From NCBI GenBank assembly GCA_964504305.1, contig CAZDEB010000001.1:662888-726887 (forward strand): a DNA stretch of 64,000 bases, read 5' to 3'. Positions 25,043 through 33,668 of the stretch are shown in pieces. The translations under genes and the position numbers were made by a program. This DNA is from UBA11606 sp964504305. Its GTDB lineage: Bacteria; Actinomycetota; Acidimicrobiia; Acidimicrobiales; Aldehydirespiratoraceae. The number at the start of each line of letters is the position of its first letter. The first letter of the stretch is position 1. The notes under the pieces were generated by a model that was given only the letters and a program-made list of their open reading frames with translations, was not told where the DNA came from and searched no databases.

Positions 25043-26152
25043 GTGGGATTTAGCTCCGGGGTGTTGCTCTATGCGATCGTGGTCGGACTCGCTGGCATTG
25101 GGGTCATCGAAGCGACCGACCGGCCGCGGGTGTTGTGTGGCCGGTTGGCCGGGTTGTGGGCGGCAAGTCTGATCGGAGGCCCAGCGGCGTTTGCGGTTTT
25201 CCTTGGCATCGACCGCTTTGCTCTAGCTCACTTCGCTTATCTGCTGGTGGTGGTGACCTTGCCGATGTGGGGAGGTGGTCTGTTGGCGATGCGATGGGTT
25301 GTTGATCGAACTCATCGCGTGGCGCTGGGGCTGATTGCTGCGGCGATGATCCTCCCGGCCATATTTGGCTACTTCGCCACTCATGTTGCGCCCAATCGGT
25401 TGAGGATCGACCGTGTTGCTCTCGAACTCGACGATTCTGTGGCGATCCGAATCGGTGTTTTCGCCGACCTGCAGACCCCCAATGTGGGTGAGCACGAATG
25501 GAACGCGGTTAACGAGTTGTTGGCCGAGGCCCCGGATGTGGTGTTGGTTCCCGGAGATTTGTGGCAGACATCCGATGCGGCCATCGAAGAGGATTGGGTC
25601 AAGTTTCGAGAAGTGCTGGACGCATTGGCGGCCGAGGTCGACCACGTGTTTGTCGTTGAGGGCGACACTGATGACGTTGGATGGCTTCGTGTTGCGACAA
25701 ACGCAAGCAATGTGTCCCTCTTGCACAACGAGTTGACTGCGTTTGATTGGCACGGTAAGTCAGTCGCAATCGCGGGGATGGGACCGGCGCCTGGCTCTGG
25801 ATACTCTCCCCAACAGCAAGCAGTGCTTGCTGATCTCGATGCGCTGGATGCCGACCTCTCCGTCGTGCTTGCTCATCGCCCCGATGTTGTCTTTGCCGTT
25901 TCGGACAAGGTCGACTTGGTTGTTTCGGGCCACACCCACGGTGGTCAGGTTTCGCTCCCATTCTTGGGCCCGTTGGTTACGAACACCGGCGTTCCCAAAT
26001 CGGTGGCCAAAGGGGGATTGCACGACTACGACGGTCATGCGATTTACGTATCCACGGGGATCGGCATCGAGCGAGGCCTCGCTCCACAGGTTCGTTTCGG
26101 TGTGCAACCTTCGGTCGGCGTGATCGACGTCGGGGGCCCTGGCGCAAGCTGA
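25043..26152 (+). CDS. Membrane-anchored metallophosphoesterase with variant metal motifs
   Basis: A 369-residue protein with about four N-terminal membrane segments (residues 5-113) followed by a calcineurin-like phosphoesterase domain related to the YkuE/YaeI type. Metal motifs are altered: motif I is ADLQ (Asp142, Gln144) where D-x-H is normal, motif II is PGDL (Asp172), and motif III is EGDTD (207-210) where GNH(D/E) is normal. LAHRPD (His278) and GHTHGGQ (His297, His299) are intact. Loss of one histidine and the motif III Asn-His pair may change metal use or activity. The start is GTG at 25043. Related membrane enzymes hydrolyse UDP-diacylglucosamine or lipids, but the substrate here is unknown. 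Confidence 0.82.
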   Translation: MGFSSGVLLYAIVVGLAGIGVIEATDRPRVLCGRLAGLWAASLIGGPAAFAVFLGIDRFALAHFAYLLVVVTLPMWGGGLLAMRWVVDRTHRVALGLIAAAMILPAIFGYFATHVAPNRLRIDRVALELDDSVAIRIGVFADLQTPNVGEHEWNAVNELLAEAPDVVLVPGDLWQTSDAAIEEDWVKFREVLDALAAEVDHVFVVEGDTDDVGWLRVATNASNVSLLHNELTAFDWHGKSVAIAGMGPAPGSGYSPQQQAVLADLDALDADLSVVLAHRPDVVFAVSDKVDLVVSGHTHGGQVSLPFLGPLVTNTGVPKSVAKGGLHDYDGHAIYVSTGIGIERGLAPQVRFGVQPSVGVIDVGGPGAS

Positions 26153-26226
26153 TGTGCCATCAGGTGAAACGTTCCAAATTCGACCCGGCCAGCTACCCGA
26201 CGGCCGCTTGGACGGGCTAACGTCCG

Positions 26227-26262
26227 GCAATAATTATTGCGTGACGCCGAACGAAGGTTCGG
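26227..26262. promoter_or_regulatory. AT-rich perfect palindrome and adjoining hairpin upstream of the first FAD-GcvT gene
   Basis: GCAATAATTATTGC (26227-26240) is a perfect 14-bp palindrome that stands out as AT-rich in GC-rich surroundings, and CCGAACGAAGGTTCGG (26247-26262) forms a 6-bp stem with a GAAG loop. Both lie in the 134-bp gap before the gene starting at 26287, whose Shine-Dalgarno GGAG is at 26277-26280. The first looks like an operator for a dimeric regulator, and the second could be an operator or leader hairpin. No regulator gene is adjacent. Confidence 0.5.
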
Positions 26263-26286
26263 CTCGAACAAGAGCTGGAGTCGTCC

Positions 26287-28731
26287 ATGGCCCCCACCGT
26301 TCCCGATCGGGCACAGGTCGTTGTTGTTGGCGGCGGCATCATCGGCTGCAGCATTGCCTACCACCTCACCCGTCGAGGGATCACCGATGTCGTCGTGCTA
26401 GAGCAGGGCACTCTGACCTGTGGCACGACATGGCATGCTGCCGGTCTGGTATCGCAGCTCAAGTCAACGCATTCGCTGACCAAACTTGCGACCTACTCGG
26501 CCCGCCTGTTCGAAGAACTCGAAGACGAGACCGGTCAAGCCACCGGCTACCGCACTCCGGGTTCGTTGTCGGTGGCCGACAACGAACAGCGGTGGGAAGA
26601 AATCCTTCGTGGGGCAACCATGGCCGAGGGGGTAGGCGTCGAAACTCAGGTGATCGATCTCGACGAGGCCTCCGAGCGCTGGCCCCTTATGCGCACCGAC
26701 GACCTCGTTGGTGCTCTCTATATTCCCCGTGATGGTCAGACCTCGCCGGTCGATACCACGATGGCGTTGGCCAAGGGGGCCAAAGCCCGCGGCGCAAAAG
26801 TGATCGAGAACGTTTCGGTCACCCAACTCAAAGCCAGCAATGGCAAGGTCACCGGGGTTGTCACCGAACAAGGCGAGATCGAATCCGAGATCGTGGTACT
26901 GGCCACCGGCATGTGGACCCGTCATCTCGCCGCCCAAATCGGAGTGAACGTTCCGCTACAGGCCTGCGAACACTTCTACATCGTTACCGAACCGATCGAG
27001 GGGATGGAGATCGGTACCCCGACACTTCGTGACCCCGGCAACTACACCTACTTCAAGGAGGAGACCGGCAAGATCATGGCCGGCTTCTTTGAACCCCGAG
27101 GCAAAGTGTGGCGGACCGACCAGATCCCTCGGGATTTCTCGTTCGGCACGCTTCCCGAGGACTGGGACCATGTCGGGCCCATCTTCGAGCGGGCGATTCA
27201 TCGAGTGCCGGCCCTCGGCGAGGTTGGGCTGCAGTTGTTCTTCAACGGCCCCGAAGCGTTCACGCCCGATGGCGTGTACTACATGGGAGAAACCCCCGAA
27301 GTAGACGGCTGCTATGTAGCGGCCGGCTTCAACTCTGTGGGGATCCAGTCAGCTGGTGGTGTTGGTTGGGCGCTGGCCGACTGGATAGCCGACAAACATC
27401 CGCCGATGGACCTCAACTCGGTCGATATCCGTCGGGCCCAGCCCTTCCAAGCCAGCGAGACCTACCTCAAGGACCGGGTGTCGGAGAGCCTTGGTTTGCT
27501 CTACGCCATGCATTGGCCCTTCCGGCAATACGAGAGTTCGCGAGGGATCCGCAAGTCGCCGCTCCACGACCGGATCGCCGCGGCGGGCGCAGTATTTGGC
27601 GAGACGGCGGGGTGGGAGCGGCCCAACTGGTATGCCAACGAAGGCCAAGCCAAGGAGTACAACTATTCCTACGGCAAACAGAACTGGCACGACAACATGA
27701 TGAACGAGTGCCGAGGCGTTCGCGAAGCCGTGGGCCTGTTTGATCAAACCTCCTTCGCCAAATTCATGGTTACTGGCCCGGATGCTCTCGCGGTGCTCAA
27801 TCAGCTCTCCGTCGCCGAGATAGACGCGCCCTTGGGGAAGGCCATTTACACCCAATGGTGCAATCACAAAGGCGGAATCGAAGCCGACCTCACCATCACT
27901 CGCACCGGCGAAGACTCGTTCTTTGTGGTGACCGCGGCGGCGGCCGAGAATCGGGATTGGACCTGGTTGCGACGGGGGTGTGAGGGCAAAAACGTTTCGC
28001 TTGTCAACATCACCCACAACATGGTGATGATCGGTCTGATGGGTCCGAAGTCGCGGGCCGTGCTATCGGAGCTAACCGACGCCGACTTGTCCAACGACGG
28101 GTTCGCATTCGGGTGGGCCCAGCGAATTGGTGTGGCTGGGGCCGACGTCACCGCTCTCAGGATGAGCTACGTCGGCGAACTCGGCTGGGAGCTCTACATC
28201 AGCAACGACGATGCCGTCGCCGTGTACGACGCGATTGTTTCGGCGGGCCGATCCCATGGGCTGGTCCACGCCGGCTATCACGCCATGAATTCGTTGCGGC
28301 TCGAGGCCGGAATGCGCCACTGGGGCCACGACATCACCGACGAAGACACCCCGCTCGAGGCCGGTCTGGCCTTTGCCATTGCCTGGGACAAGTCTTCGGA
28401 CTTCAACGGCCGAGAGGCGCTAGAAGCACAACGAACCCAGCCGCGCACCAAGCGGTTGATCCAGATCCGTGTCGAAGATCCCGATCTCATCACCTACCAC
28501 GACGAGCCGCTGTACCGCGACGGGGTTGTGGTGGGTCGCACCTCCGGGTCGATGTGGAGCCAGACCGAGGATCGCTGCCTCGCCATGGGATACGTAGAGC
28601 ACTCCGAGGCGGTTACCAAGACGTGGCTCGATGACGGTCACTGGGAGACCAACATTGGTGGTCGCCGAGTTCCGATCTCGACCTCAATCCGAAGCTGGTA
28701 CGACCCCAAGAACGAGCGGGTGCACCTCTAA
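26287..28731 (+). CDS. FAD-dependent dimethylglycine/sarcosine dehydrogenase-like protein with GcvT domain
   Basis: An 814-residue two-part enzyme. The N-terminal DAO-type oxidase domain has the dinucleotide motif VVVVGGGIIGCSIAYHL (residues 11-27) and CGTTWHAAGL with His50, the position that carries covalent FAD in dimethylglycine and sarcosine dehydrogenases. The C-terminal half (from about residue 430) is a GcvT-like aminomethyltransferase/folate domain with SFAKFMVTGPDA, MSYVGELGWELY and YHAMNSLRLEAGMRHWG. Such fusions demethylate N-methylglycines and pass the one-carbon unit to tetrahydrofolate, giving methylene-THF. The exact substrate is not determined. A second, divergent paralogue lies at 35578. 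Confidence 0.88.
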   Translation: MAPTVPDRAQVVVVGGGIIGCSIAYHLTRRGITDVVVLEQGTLTCGTTWHAAGLVSQLKSTHSLTKLATYSARLFEELEDETGQATGYRTPGSLSVADNEQRWEEILRGATMAEGVGVETQVIDLDEASERWPLMRTDDLVGALYIPRDGQTSPVDTTMALAKGAKARGAKVIENVSVTQLKASNGKVTGVVTEQGEIESEIVVLATGMWTRHLAAQIGVNVPLQACEHFYIVTEPIEGMEIGTPTLRDPGNYTYFKEETGKIMAGFFEPRGKVWRTDQIPRDFSFGTLPEDWDHVGPIFERAIHRVPALGEVGLQLFFNGPEAFTPDGVYYMGETPEVDGCYVAAGFNSVGIQSAGGVGWALADWIADKHPPMDLNSVDIRRAQPFQASETYLKDRVSESLGLLYAMHWPFRQYESSRGIRKSPLHDRIAAAGAVFGETAGWERPNWYANEGQAKEYNYSYGKQNWHDNMMNECRGVREAVGLFDQTSFAKFMVTGPDALAVLNQLSVAEIDAPLGKAIYTQWCNHKGGIEADLTITRTGEDSFFVVTAAAAENRDWTWLRRGCEGKNVSLVNITHNMVMIGLMGPKSRAVLSELTDADLSNDGFAFGWAQRIGVAGADVTALRMSYVGELGWELYISNDDAVAVYDAIVSAGRSHGLVHAGYHAMNSLRLEAGMRHWGHDITDEDTPLEAGLAFAIAWDKSSDFNGREALEAQRTQPRTKRLIQIRVEDPDLITYHDEPLYRDGVVVGRTSGSMWSQTEDRCLAMGYVEHSEAVTKTWLDDGHWETNIGGRRVPISTSIRSWYDPKNERVHL

Positions 28732-28752
28732 CAGGGGGCGGCTAACGGAGGG
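28728..28752. repeat. Imperfect 14-bp-period repeat at a stop codon
   Basis: CTAACAGGGGG (from 28728) is followed by CTAACGGAGGG (from 28742), 9 of 11 bases identical. The first copy contains the TAA stop of the FAD-GcvT gene (28729-28731). It is a weaker example of the stop-spanning duplications at 1236, 11765 and 43261. Confidence 0.45.
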
Positions 28753-28762
28753 ATGGCCAGTT

Positions 28763-29599
28763 TTAGTTGATCGCGGCCACCGCTAGGACCGGACACGTGG
28801 CGTGGCGAACAACATCAGCGGTAACGCTGCCTTCCGCGGCACGCGACCGTCCGTGACGCGCACGCGTCGCCATCGCGATCATTCTTGCGTCGACGTTCTT
28901 GGCGTGCTCAACAATCGCATTGGCCGGCCGCTTGTTGTGCAGGATGTGATAATCGCAATCGGTCGTGCCGGTGATCGACTCGATGTGGCGCGCTACTCGT
29001 TGAGCAGTGGCCGACTCTTGAGGAAGATCGGCACCGGCAATACCGTGGCGGGCCGCGTCGAGGGTCGCCGACTCCGTGGGGTTCAGTACGTGCACGACGT
29101 CTGGTTCGAGGTCAAATATCGAAACCATCGCCGCGGCGATTTCGACCACGGGATCCTCGTCGACATCGGAAGAAATCGTGGTTACAAGTCGTCCGTCGAG
29201 GCGAAACGCACTGGGTTCGCAGGCCGGCCCGATGAGCAGCACCGGGACCGAAGCGTGACGCAACACGTCGTTGGCGACACTACCGAGCACCGCGGCGCTG
29301 CGACCCCGTCCGTGAGTGCTCATCACCACCAAGGAGCCCGGAATGCGGCGCGCGGCATCGGCTATGAGGTCTCCGACGGGGGCATCGCATTCGTCAATCT
29401 CGACGAGCCGCGCCGTGTCTCCGGCGTTGGTCAACTGTTCGACGATCTCGGCGCGTAGGTCCGAACCATCGTTACCACGTTCGTGAAAGCCAAGTACATG
29501 AAGCTTCACCCCCAAGAACCAAGCGATGGTGCTCGCGGGGCCGATGGCCCGAGCCGCCTGGTCAGAACCGTCCAACGCAACTATCACCTCATGGAACAT
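28763..29599 (-). CDS. Tandem universal stress protein (UspA family)
   Basis: A 278-residue protein with two Usp domains in tandem, as in mycobacterial Rv2623-type proteins. The first domain runs from FHEVIVALDGSDQA to about residue 130 and ends with the ATP-binding motif STHGRGRSAAVLGSVANDVL (G-x2-G-x9-G-S). The second ends with the similar ATRARHGRSRAAEGSVTADV, whose first glycine is changed. The start ATG 29599 has GGAGA spaced 7 nt upstream; an in-frame start 12 bases earlier lacks this. ATP-binding tandem Usp proteins act in dormancy and stress adaptation. Confidence 0.9.
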   Translation of the reverse strand: MFHEVIVALDGSDQAARAIGPASTIAWFLGVKLHVLGFHERGNDGSDLRAEIVEQLTNAGDTARLVEIDECDAPVGDLIADAARRIPGSLVVMSTHGRGRSAAVLGSVANDVLRHASVPVLLIGPACEPSAFRLDGRLVTTISSDVDEDPVVEIAAAMVSIFDLEPDVVHVLNPTESATLDAARHGIAGADLPQESATAQRVARHIESITGTTDCDYHILHNKRPANAIVEHAKNVDARMIAMATRARHGRSRAAEGSVTADVVRHATCPVLAVAAIN

Positions 29600-29678
29600 G
29601 ATGATCTCCACTGCCTGCTGAGGCCATCTTCTCGCTGGGGGCGTCGATTCGGCAGGGTCGAAAGTCCTGGCCCGAGGA

Positions 29679-32180
29679 CTAATTCAAGTCGTGCACGTAA
29701 TGAAGCACGCCCTTCATTCGATCCCGAGAACGCTCAAAGTCCGCGCCGAGGCCCAGGAACAGGATTCCGATCGTGGCAAATGGGATCCAACTCGGGAGTT
29801 CGGTGGTGAGGGTGATCAAAAAGTCGAGTCCAATGGCGACGATTATCGCCAGGCCCGCCAGTACCAACGCTCGGTTTTTGTTTTCGATGCCGACCCACAG
29901 CAGCACGAGCCCAAGCAACGGTAGGACCACCGGACGGATGCCGGGATCGGATCCGACTGCGGCCGCGGTCGATGGCCCGAACATCGCGAATAGTCCCGGA
30001 CCCCACGTCACCATAGTTGGTCGGGCCGGGGCTCGTCGGTAGAGATGGCGTCCCAGAACCGCGCCGACCAGCGCCACCGGCAATAGAAGTACCTCCAGCA
30101 GATCAACGCCTCGTGATTCGATCTGTACCAAGGCCGCCGCGGCCAGGAATGCCGCGGCCAACACAACTAGCCAGCTTCGCTCGGCGCGAGTCGAATGAAG
30201 CACGGTCGTAGATGCAGCAATCGACAACGCGATGCTGAGAGCGGTATCGCCGCTGCTGGCCAGGGTCAGGGCGATCAGCAAGGGAGGGATCAACGAGATC
30301 TCCCATACGACGGAACCCGCGTGGTCTAGGGGTTGGTGGATTGCATCGCTGTCGCCAAGTAGCGGGAGCGAAGTGAGGGCGAGGGTTATCGCAATCCAGA
30401 CCCCGACGGTCGAATCGACGCCGGAAATCGAGGCAGCGAGCGCCGCCGCCAGCGCCGAAGGCAAACCGATTAGTCCGATGCCCAACACCCGAATGGCGCT
30501 GCGCCGAGGATCGGCAACGAAACTGGCCCACACCGCGAGCGACGCAACCGCCAAAACGACGAAGGTAAGCCGTTCATCGGCCAACGCCGCTCCGGACGCC
30601 AAAGCGAGGGCGACAAGTCCGAATCCGTTGCGCCACGGTCGCAACTCGGCCGGTTTGGCGATGGCTGCCTCGATGATGAGTCCGATGCCAACCAAGCCGA
30701 GAAGCGTTGCCGCGACCCAAGCGCTCACGCCAAACAGCACTGGGTACACGACGAGTCCCGCAGCAGCCACTGCTTGGGGCCCAATCGTGAACTTGGTCGC
30801 GCAGCGAGACGTGCCAGCGGCCAACAACAAGACAAGCCCGAGTACTACTAGAGCGGCTTTATCGCCGGAGCCGTTGAGGGCGAGGTCGTATTGTGAGTAG
30901 GTAGTGCCGGTCCAAGGCCGCTCCACGAAACTGACCAGCTCCGCGCCGGCGCTCAGAGCCAACGACAACAACGCAACCGTTCCGGCCGCGATCGGCACAA
31001 GCGAGATGCCAGCGGCCCCTCGCCGAGCCGGTGCTATTACCAGGACCGCGGTGAGCAGTACGGACGCCGCGGCGATGGCCGAAACCGGGCCCCACGGAGC
31101 ACCAGCCAGTCGGTCGCCCGCGGTGCCGGTCGCAACAATGAGGAGACCGCCGGCTAGGGCGTCCCAGACCGGTGCTGATGTCGGCGTGCGCACGAATCGT
31201 TCGGCGACCCAGATGGTGAGAGCACCAGCCATGAGGGCCAGCCCGAGCCTCCAGCTGTCGTCGAGAGCGACAGCCCAGACAACGCTTACCCCGACCAAAC
31301 CCCAGTTGGCCAACTCGGTCACCGTCGCGAACGATCTGGCGACGCGACCGCCCCGGTACCCCGCGAGTCGAGTTAGTGCTGCGACCGCGCCAAGCGACAT
31401 CAGCCCGGTGATGGCGATCCAGTAGAGCTCTCCAGTGTTGATCCCCGAGATTGGCAAAGCGGCGCCGATTGCCGCTATCACGAACGCTGGGGCGAGGCGC
31501 GAGCCGGTGAACCTGGTGAACCAACTCAGTAGCAGGCCGATGCCCATCAGCAAAGCGGTCCATGTGAGGGCGGGATCCAGCTGATCGCTCGCGAGGTCGG
31601 CGATGGCGGCCGTGTCAGCCACCAAGATTGACAGCAGCACCGCGGTGACGGCTTCGGCGGTTGCGTCCAAGTCGCGACGAAATAGCGTCACGGCCGAACG
31701 GCCGACGATCACCGCGATGGCAGCGATTATCCCCAGACGGACAGCGGTACCGAGGTCGTCCCACGAGACGACGGCAAAAGAAACAAGGGCGACAACCAAA
31801 GAGAACACGCCGGCGCCGAGTAACAGATCACGAACGCTCAGGGTCGGAAACCTCGGCGTTGAAGTCGGCGGCCCCGGTGTAGCGGTGTTGGCTGGTTGAC
31901 CCCACGGTGTCCCAGTTGGCGGTGGCGGCCACGCCATCGTGCGCCGACTGCGGAGCTGTTGAAGGGCCGCCGTTCGTTCCGTCAGGGTCTGGACGAGTTG
32001 AGCATCGAGTTCCCAAAACTCTTCTGCGTCAGTGCCGGCAACTGGCAGACCACATGTTGGGCACTCGTCGCGGTCCACGGGGGTCTGACAATCCGGGCAA
32101 CGGCGTACCGGTTCTGCGGGCACCAACGGTGTCGCTTCAGAGCGCGAGGAAGGGGGAAGGTCGTCGATGGTTCGAATCAT
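29679..32180 (-). CDS. Large polytopic membrane protein with N-terminal zinc ribbon (SCO7613-like)
   Basis: An 833-residue protein. A cytoplasmic N-terminal zinc ribbon (CPDCQTPVDRDECPTCGLP, about residues 27-45) and a short helical plus Pro/Thr-rich linker (to about residue 120) are followed by some 20 or more hydrophobic segments with few charged loops to the C-terminus. This matches the actinobacterial family named after the SCO7613 C-terminal domain, whose function is unknown. The ATG at 32180 is preceded by AGAGGA spaced 7-8 nt; a longer frame to 32315 adds 45 residues without features. It is divergent from the beta-propeller lipoprotein gene. Confidence 0.8.
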   Translation of the reverse strand: MIRTIDDLPPSSRSEATPLVPAEPVRRCPDCQTPVDRDECPTCGLPVAGTDAEEFWELDAQLVQTLTERTAALQQLRSRRTMAWPPPPTGTPWGQPANTATPGPPTSTPRFPTLSVRDLLLGAGVFSLVVALVSFAVVSWDDLGTAVRLGIIAAIAVIVGRSAVTLFRRDLDATAEAVTAVLLSILVADTAAIADLASDQLDPALTWTALLMGIGLLLSWFTRFTGSRLAPAFVIAAIGAALPISGINTGELYWIAITGLMSLGAVAALTRLAGYRGGRVARSFATVTELANWGLVGVSVVWAVALDDSWRLGLALMAGALTIWVAERFVRTPTSAPVWDALAGGLLIVATGTAGDRLAGAPWGPVSAIAAASVLLTAVLVIAPARRGAAGISLVPIAAGTVALLSLALSAGAELVSFVERPWTGTTYSQYDLALNGSGDKAALVVLGLVLLLAAGTSRCATKFTIGPQAVAAAGLVVYPVLFGVSAWVAATLLGLVGIGLIIEAAIAKPAELRPWRNGFGLVALALASGAALADERLTFVVLAVASLAVWASFVADPRRSAIRVLGIGLIGLPSALAAALAASISGVDSTVGVWIAITLALTSLPLLGDSDAIHQPLDHAGSVVWEISLIPPLLIALTLASSGDTALSIALSIAASTTVLHSTRAERSWLVVLAAAFLAAAALVQIESRGVDLLEVLLLPVALVGAVLGRHLYRRAPARPTMVTWGPGLFAMFGPSTAAAVGSDPGIRPVVLPLLGLVLLWVGIENKNRALVLAGLAIIVAIGLDFLITLTTELPSWIPFATIGILFLGLGADFERSRDRMKGVLHYVHDLN

Positions 32181-32347
32181 TACAGATCCTCTTGACGTGA
32201 TCGACGCGGCCACCAGTAGGACATTCGGAACCGCCTTGCCCGACCACTCGGCGAGCGTGCGGTGCATCATCTCCAGAAGGTGGCCCTCGAGGCGCTCGAT
32301 CATTCGACCGGCCAACTAGCGCGTTGCCGGGCACTAGGTTCGAGGCG

Positions 32348-33607
32348 ATGCTTGACCCACGTGAACGATCGACGCCCGTCGCCGCGATGGTTGCGCTATT
32401 TGCAGTGCTCGCACTGTTGGCATCGGCTTGCTCCGATGGTGCGGTTCCAAGTGACGAAACCGACGCTGCCGAAGAGCCGGCCGGTAGTGGGGCGATCGCT
32501 ATCGCCGCTCTCGACGGGCTGTCAGTGGTGTCCGGCGATGGTGGGTCCTCAACGGTTGTGACCGACGCAAATCCTGTCGCCCAGCCGACTTGGTCTCGCG
32601 ACGGTTCACGCTTGCTCGCTGTTGAGTTCACTTCGCCGACCGACCTACAAACGGTGGTGGTCGCCGGAGAAGAAGACGCCGTGACGCACCCGGCTCGCCG
32701 CCCTTACTTTTTCTTCTCGTGGAGTGGCGATGGCTCGTTCGTGGCGGGCCTCGGCCCCGGTCCGGGGGGTACGACGCTCGACATTCTCGATTCCGACGGC
32801 CGGCCCGTGAGCGATGATTCGTTGGATGCTGGGAGCTTCTATCTTGCGTGGGAACCAGGCGGCGACGATCTCTTGATTCATCGCGACGCAACTCTCGAAC
32901 TGGTCCGAGACCCGACAAAGCTCGAGGATCGTTCGGCGCTTGGACAACCCGGTCAACTCTTCTTGGCGCCAGCGTGGATTCCCGGAACTCGCGATGCGTT
33001 GATTGCGGCCCCGACATCTGACGGGAACCGGTTGGTTCGCATCGATGTCGACACCGGCGAGCAGACCGACTTGGGTCCGGTGAGCGGTGGAGTCGGCATC
33101 GTGGTGTCGCCCGACGGGTCTCGGGCCGTGTTGGCCCATGGTGGCCCGGCCGCGGCCGTCGATTCGATTGCCATCTCATTTCCGACCCAACAATCGACCG
33201 TTGCCGAGTCGGCGGTCACAGCTTCCACGGAGATCATCGATCTTGTCACCAACGATCGATCTCCGGTTTCGAGTGAGCCGTCGCTTTGGGCCGAGTGGAG
33301 TCCTGACAGCGAGTCGATCTTGATGCTGCAGGCTCGGCGAGACGGCGAGCCGGGGTCTGAGTGGGTTGTATGGGTCGAGGGCCGCGAACGCCCCCTGGGT
33401 CCATCTCGGCTCTCGCAGGCTTTCTTTCGGAACTTCGTGCCCTTCAGCTGGCAGTTCGTCGAGACGCCTCGACTGTGGTCTCCGGGTAGCGATGCCATTG
33501 TCTACGGTGGCTCGGACGGAACGACCCCCGGGATCTACGTCCACCGCCTCGCTCAAGATTCCCCCGAACGTATCGCTGACGGCGACGTCGCCTTCTGGTC
33601 ACCGTAA
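32348..33607 (+). CDS. Beta-propeller (TolB/WD40-like) lipoprotein
   Basis: A 419-residue exported lipoprotein. The N-terminus is a signal peptide with a hydrophobic run and lipobox LASAC (lipidated Cys28), followed by an acidic, low-complexity linker. The rest shows repeated W-S-x-D-G/P-x-S blades of a TolB-like six- or seven-bladed propeller (PTWSRDGSRLL, FSWSGDGSFVAG, IVVSPDGSRAVL, AEWSPDSESIL, RLWSPGSDAIVYG). Such propellers are usually protein-binding scaffolds; the role here is unknown. The ATG at 32348 has TAGGTT (32335-32340) 7 nt upstream. The TAA stop shares a base with the 62-bp palindrome that follows. Confidence 0.8.
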   Translation: MLDPRERSTPVAAMVALFAVLALLASACSDGAVPSDETDAAEEPAGSGAIAIAALDGLSVVSGDGGSSTVVTDANPVAQPTWSRDGSRLLAVEFTSPTDLQTVVVAGEEDAVTHPARRPYFFFSWSGDGSFVAGLGPGPGGTTLDILDSDGRPVSDDSLDAGSFYLAWEPGGDDLLIHRDATLELVRDPTKLEDRSALGQPGQLFLAPAWIPGTRDALIAAPTSDGNRLVRIDVDTGEQTDLGPVSGGVGIVVSPDGSRAVLAHGGPAAAVDSIAISFPTQQSTVAESAVTASTEIIDLVTNDRSPVSSEPSLWAEWSPDSESILMLQARRDGEPGSEWVVWVEGRERPLGPSRLSQAFFRNFVPFSWQFVETPRLWSPGSDAIVYGGSDGTTPGIYVHRLAQDSPERIADGDVAFWSP

Positions 33608-33668
33608 TGTTGGATTTGTGCACCGAAGCCGGTGCTATAGCACCGCTTTCGGTGCACAAATCCAACAT
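33607..33668. terminator. 62-bp near-perfect palindrome between convergent genes (probable bidirectional terminator)
   Basis: Two 31-base arms (33607-33637 and 33638-33668) are inverted repeats with 29 of 31 positions matching and no spacer. The outer 21 bases of each arm match exactly, and the inner 14 bases, GGTGCTATAGCACC, are a perfect palindrome. Its first base is the last base of the lipoprotein TAA stop and its last base is the first base of the TGA stop of the convergent alcohol dehydrogenase. It therefore exactly fills the gap. A very stable RNA hairpin would form on either strand. No U-run follows, so intrinsic termination is likely but not certain. A mobile repeat unit is the alternative. 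Confidence 0.8.

Noticed and set aside
26247..26262. Hairpin before the first FAD-GcvT gene as a terminator of the upstream gene
   Set aside because: No U-run follows, and it lies about 95 bases beyond the upstream stop and close to the next start. A regulatory role fits better.
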